Origin: Ruminococcus sp.
GTDB taxonomy: Bacteria > Bacillota > Clostridia > Oscillospirales > Ruminococcaceae
Assembly: GCA_031262625.1 (NCBI GenBank)
Contig: JAISHJ010000029.1
Coordinates: 1-8,063, forward strand
Reading direction: 5' to 3'
Length of the DNA stretch: 8,063 bases
Position 1 is the first letter of the stretch, and each line of letters starts with the position of its first letter. A model generated the notes under the pieces. The model was not told the DNA's origin. It worked only from the letters and a program-made list of their open reading frames with translations, and searched no databases. Position numbers and translations under genes: made by a program. Shown here piece after piece: positions 5,588-8,063 of the stretch.

Positions 5588-6991
5588 TTAATCTTCTGCA
5601 CTCTTTGCATTGTACTCTGCACTCTGTATGGCAATCGCACATTCAAGACGCTTCTTTTGAAGTTCGCAGTATAGCTTTACAGGGGTCTTAATGTCTCCTG
5701 TGAAATTGAAGTTATTGGCATCACAGCCGCCGGAGCAGAAATATTTCGCCCAACAGTCAGAGCAGTCCGGCTTCGTCATAACATTCGCGGAAGCAAATTC
5801 ATTCTTTATCTCAAAGTTAAAGTTATTCTGCGAAATGTTCCCCATGAGATATTTTTCTACACCGGAGAATTGGTGGCAGGGGTAAATGTTGCCGTCCGGA
5901 GATACTGCGCAGTATTCGTTTCCGCAGCCGCAGCCCCTCATACGCTTGATAATACAAGGTCCGTTCCAGAGGTCAACCGAAAAGTGGAAGAAATTAAGCC
6001 GCGGTTCATCTGAACGGTGGTTGTTTATAATAATTTTCGCAAGACGTTCATATTCTTTGAATATCGCAGGGAGTTCCTTTTCGGTAATCGCGTAGTCACA
6101 GTTTGAAAGGTTTTTGTCCGCAATTACAGGCTCAACGGAAATTTGTGTGAAACCTTCGTTATATATAGCGAGCACATCATCGGCAAAGTCAAGGTTGTGT
6201 TTTGTAAACGTTCCTCTTACGTAATAGTCCTTATCGCCGCGGCGCTTTACAAGTTCTTTAAATTTTCCGATAATTTCGTCGTAAGAACCCGAGCCGTCTT
6301 CATAGACCCTCATTCTGTCGTGGACAGCCTTCCGCCCGTCGAGAGAGAGCACAACATTGCTCATTTCGGCGTTTATAAAGTCAATCTTTTCATCATCAAG
6401 AAGGATTCCGTTTGTAGTTATAGTAAAACGAATATTTTTCTTGTAAGTCTTCTCAAGTTCACGCCCGTAACGTACGGTTTCTTTCACGACTTCCCAGTTA
6501 AGAAGCGGTTCTCCTCCGAAAAAGTCAACCTCAAGGTTCTCTCGCCCATAAGAGTGTGAAACGAGGAAATCAAGCGCCGCCTTAGCGGTGACAAGCGGCA
6601 TAAGTTTCCTTGCGCCCTTACCGTAATCGCCGCCCTCGGCAAAGCAGTATTCACACCGAAGGTTACAATCCTCCGCAATAAGAAGGCACATTGCCTTAAT
6701 AGGCGACGGCACCGACTTCGCCGCGTAGTCCCCGTATATATCGGATGAATAAAGCAGATCTTCTTTATAAAGTTCCTTTATTTCATCGTAACATTCTATA
6801 ATTTCTTCTTTTGTATAAAAACGCGTAAGCCTGTTTAATATATCTTCGTCAAGTTCCGGTAAAAACGGCGGCGTTATCCCCGCAAGCAGATCATACGTAA
6901 GTTCGTCCGCTTCATGAACGCTTCCGCTGTTAACATCAAGTATTATATTTTTTCCACCGAGTTTGTAACTGTGTATTAGCGATTTCGACAT
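5588..6991 (-). CDS. scfB: SCIFF peptide maturase (radical SAM/SPASM thioether-forming enzyme)
   Basis: A radical SAM enzyme of about 467 residues that in this family forms Cys-to-carbon thioether links in the SCIFF precursor, a RiPP-type peptide. Counting from the ATG at 6991, residues 6-90 (IHSYKLGGKNIILDVNSG onward) correspond to the N-terminal peptide-binding (RRE-like) domain. C109, C113 and C116 form the CX3CX2C motif for the SAM-binding cluster (EDCNLRCEYCFA). FFGGEP (157-162) and TITTNG (190-195) are radical SAM barrel motifs. The SPASM-type C-terminus has C346, C354, C356, C372 (YPCHQF), C410, C413, C419, C423 and C442, enough for auxiliary [4Fe-4S] clusters. VDFFGGEPL, YYVRGTFTKHNLDF, QISVEPV and DCWAKYFCSGGC match my recollection of known SCIFF maturases closely. 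The frame could start at 7006 or 6994, but only 6991 has AGGA at a usual distance (6 nt). A 45-residue Cys-rich precursor normally lies next to this gene; none is found in the window. Confidence 0.9.
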   Translation of the reverse strand: MSKSLIHSYKLGGKNIILDVNSGSVHEADELTYDLLAGITPPFLPELDEDILNRLTRFYTKEEIIECYDEIKELYKEDLLYSSDIYGDYAAKSVPSPIKAMCLLIAEDCNLRCEYCFAEGGDYGKGARKLMPLVTAKAALDFLVSHSYGRENLEVDFFGGEPLLNWEVVKETVRYGRELEKTYKKNIRFTITTNGILLDDEKIDFINAEMSNVVLSLDGRKAVHDRMRVYEDGSGSYDEIIGKFKELVKRRGDKDYYVRGTFTKHNLDFADDVLAIYNEGFTQISVEPVIADKNLSNCDYAITEKELPAIFKEYERLAKIIINNHRSDEPRLNFFHFSVDLWNGPCIIKRMRGCGCGNEYCAVSPDGNIYPCHQFSGVEKYLMGNISQNNFNFEIKNEFASANVMTKPDCSDCWAKYFCSGGCDANNFNFTGDIKTPVKLYCELQKKRLECAIAIQSAEYNAKSAED

Positions 6992-6997
6992 CATTTT

Positions 6998-7001
6998 TCC
7001 T
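6998..7001 (-). promoter_or_regulatory. Ribosome binding site that favours the 6991 start of the maturase
   Basis: AGGA (read on the - strand) is 6 nt before the ATG at 6991, 3 nt before the ATG at 6994 and inside the ORF if 7006 were used. The sequence upstream of 7006 (GTAAAATTAT) has no Shine-Dalgarno match. Known family members also begin shortly before the IHxx(K/F) segment. Confidence 0.65.
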
Positions 7002-7016
7002 ATCATATAATTTTAC

Positions 7017-7041
7017 ATACTTTTAACTATGATAAAAGTAT
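7017..7041. promoter_or_regulatory. 25-bp palindromic operator candidate at the maturase promoter
   Basis: ATACTTTTA (7017-7025) and TAAAAGTAT (7033-7041) are perfect 9-bp inverted repeats with a 7-nt spacer. The right arm covers almost all of the maturase -10 box and the left arm lies downstream of the predicted start site, the usual place for a repressor operator. As an RNA hairpin it lacks a following T-run, so a terminator is less likely. The cognate regulator is unknown. Confidence 0.5.
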
Positions 7042-7065
7042 ATCACATATATAAATTTTTGTCAA
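7037..7065 (-). promoter_or_regulatory. Sigma-A type promoter of the SCIFF maturase gene
   Basis: On the - strand, TTGACA (7065-7060), a 17-bp spacer and TATACT (7042-7037). The -35 is a perfect consensus and the -10 differs at one position. Transcription would begin near 7030, leaving about 40 nt before the ATG at 6991. That is too short to encode a precursor peptide ahead of the maturase on the same transcript. Confidence 0.8.
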
Positions 7066-7130
7066 CCCCCGTAATTTCCACGGTATGCAACCTTAAACGT
7101 TTTTTATTACGTTAAATTTTGCGAACTCCC

Positions 7131-7159
7131 TTGACAAATGAACGCTAATATAGTATATT
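7131..7159 (+). promoter_or_regulatory. Sigma-A type promoter of the EFR1-type gene
   Basis: TTGACA (7131-7136), a 17-bp spacer and TATATT (7154-7159). The start would be near 7166, about 50 nt before the ATG at 7217. A short AT-only inverted repeat, ATATTT/AAATAT (7155-7167), overlaps the -10 but is too simple to call an operator. Confidence 0.78.
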
Positions 7160-7205
7160 TAAAATATTAAAGACAAAATGTATACAAAAATAATTTATGT
7201 TCTTC

Positions 7206-7211
7206 GGGAGG
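7206..7211 (+). promoter_or_regulatory. Ribosome binding site that fixes the EFR1-type gene start
   Basis: GGGAGG lies 5 nt before the ATG at 7217. The frame also has an ATG at 7178, but it has no Shine-Dalgarno sequence, is only about 12 nt from the predicted transcription start, and adds 13 residues before the conserved N-terminus MENIIFFFSGTGNS. Confidence 0.85.
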
Positions 7212-7216
7212 CAAGG

Positions 7217-7972
7217 ATGGAAAACATCATTTTCTTCTTCTCAGGCACGGGTAACAGTCTTGCCCTCGCTCAGGAAATAGCTATCAATCTCGATAATACC
7301 GAAACTTATAATATGTCAGGCGCTGCCCCCGACAACCTCTCTTCATACGAGCGGATAGGCTTCGTCTTCCCCGTCTACTTCGGCGGCGTTCCCCCCATAG
7401 TCCGCTCATTTATCGAAAGTCTCCCCCTCTCAAAATCAATGTATATCTTCGGCATAATCACCCGCGGCGGCTACTCCGGCGCCGCTTCCGACGAACTCGC
7501 CGAAATTATCAGTAATTCCGGCGGTAAACTCGCCTGCGAATTTACCGTAATGATGCCCGGTAACTTCATCGCCGCCTACAGCGCTTTCCCCGACTTCATC
7601 CAAAAACCCCTCCTCTCAAAATCAGACGAAAAAGCCCGCAAAATTTCCGAAAAAGTTAAAGTAAAATTAATCGACCAAAATATAAAAGACTCCCACAACA
7701 TTACCCCACTCCTCCAAAAAATCCCCGACTACCTCACCTTCGCCAAAGACTACCGCGTCAACCACAACTGCTCCGGCTGTAACCTCTGCGCCAAAATTTG
7801 TCCCTCACAAAATATCACCATGATTGACCTAAAACCCCACTTCGACAGCGCCTGCCAACGCTGCATGGCGTGCATCCAGTGGTGCCCCGTAGCCGCCATC
7901 TCCTACAAAGGTCAGTCCCGCACCCGCTATCGCCACCCCGAAATAAAGGCCGAAGAACTCTTCCGGAAGTAA
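7217..7972 (+). CDS. EFR1-type flavodoxin-ferredoxin fusion protein
   Basis: A 251-residue cytoplasmic electron carrier of the EFR1 (flavodoxin plus 2[4Fe-4S] ferredoxin) type, common in anaerobic Firmicutes. The N-terminal flavodoxin-like domain (1-170) opens with IIFFFSGTGNS, whose SGTGNS (9-14) is the FMN phosphate loop. VFPVYFGGVPP (50-60) and ITRGGYSG (81-88) are further flavin-contact regions seen in the family. The ferredoxin part has C185, C188, C191, C195 (CSGCNLCAKICP) and C213, C216, C219, C223 (CQRCMACIQWCP), two canonical [4Fe-4S] motifs each followed by Pro. Its role would be low-potential electron transfer; partners are unknown. It is divergent from the SCIFF maturase, a radical SAM enzyme that needs such reductant, so a functional link is possible. 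Codons increasingly end in C (CTC, CCC, GCC, TTC), unlike nadE and coaW. Its stop codon is followed within 2 bases by element copy C. Confidence 0.9.
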   Translation: MENIIFFFSGTGNSLALAQEIAINLDNTETYNMSGAAPDNLSSYERIGFVFPVYFGGVPPIVRSFIESLPLSKSMYIFGIITRGGYSGAASDELAEIISNSGGKLACEFTVMMPGNFIAAYSAFPDFIQKPLLSKSDEKARKISEKVKVKLIDQNIKDSHNITPLLQKIPDYLTFAKDYRVNHNCSGCNLCAKICPSQNITMIDLKPHFDSACQRCMACIQWCPVAAISYKGQSRTRYRHPEIKAEELFRK

Positions 7973-8063
7973 CCGGGGTACTGGGTACTGGGTACTGGGT
8001 ACGGGGATGATACGCTGGGGGGGAGAGGAGCAGTGACCTGCCCCTCTCCCCCCCAGACCCCCC
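7973..8063 (+). repeat. Dispersed GC-rich stem-loop element, copy C (cut by window edge)
   Basis: This copy begins two bases after the EFR1-type stop codon (CC, then GGGGTAC). The lead holds four tandem heptamers: three GGGTACT (7976-7996) and one GGGTACG (7997-8003), followed by GGGATGATACGCT. The stem is GGGGGGGAGAGG (8017-8028) against CCTCTCCCCCCC (8043-8054). In place of the 21-nt palindrome of copies A and B there is a small hairpin, GCAG-TGAC-CTGC (8030-8041), separated from the main stem by a single A-C mismatch. The following C-rich run continues past the end of the window. Confidence 0.85.

Noticed and set aside
7146..7169. Second XRE operator (TAATAT ... ATATTA) at the EFR1-type promoter
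   Set aside because: Half-sites are only six AT-only bases with different spacing from 4950-4969, as expected by chance in an AT-rich promoter.

Overview
The window looks like a chromosomal segment of an anaerobic clostridial Firmicute. The best evidence is a radical SAM/SPASM enzyme that reads as a SCIFF-peptide maturase, a family characteristic of Clostridia. Two iron-sulfur redox proteins of types common in gut anaerobes, a type II pantothenate kinase and strong purine-rich ribosome binding sites agree with this. An uncultured Oscillospirales/Ruminococcaceae-like gut lineage is my inference; the sequence does not name the species.

Layout from left to right. (1) Positions 1-678 (+) hold the 3' part of a hexapeptide-repeat (CatB/Vat-like) acetyltransferase with an unusual C-terminal extension. 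(2) Positions 679-1116 are a 438-bp gene-free convergent spacer. It contains two oppositely oriented copies of a GC-rich stem-loop element and, between them, two terminator-like hairpins. (3) Positions 1117-4872 (-) carry a tight three-gene operon read right to left: nadE (glutamine-dependent NAD+ synthetase), coaW (type II pantothenate kinase) and an aldo/keto reductase with a C-terminal iron-sulfur domain. (4) Positions 5014-5532 (+) encode an XRE-type regulator divergent from nadE, with a good sigma-A promoter and a palindromic operator candidate. (5) Positions 5588-6991 (-) encode the SCIFF maturase. (6) Positions 7217-7972 (+) encode an EFR1-type flavodoxin-ferredoxin fusion, transcribed divergently from the maturase out of a 225-bp region with two consensus-like promoters. 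(7) Positions 7973-8063 hold a third copy of the stem-loop element, cut by the window edge.

The genes suggest cofactor and redox housekeeping. nadE and coaW make NAD+ and phosphopantothenate (towards CoA), and the reductase behind them probably uses a nicotinamide cofactor. The EFR1 protein is a plausible low-potential electron carrier, possibly for the radical SAM enzyme opposite it, but this is inference. No SCIFF precursor peptide is encoded anywhere in the window.

The most unusual signal is the dispersed stem-loop element. All three copies begin within 0-2 bases of a stop codon with the same end (GGGGTAC) facing the gene. They keep a long G-tract/C-tract stem whose two sides change together between copies, and they carry two alternative apical hairpins. 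It resembles a REP-like family placed at 3' ends of genes.
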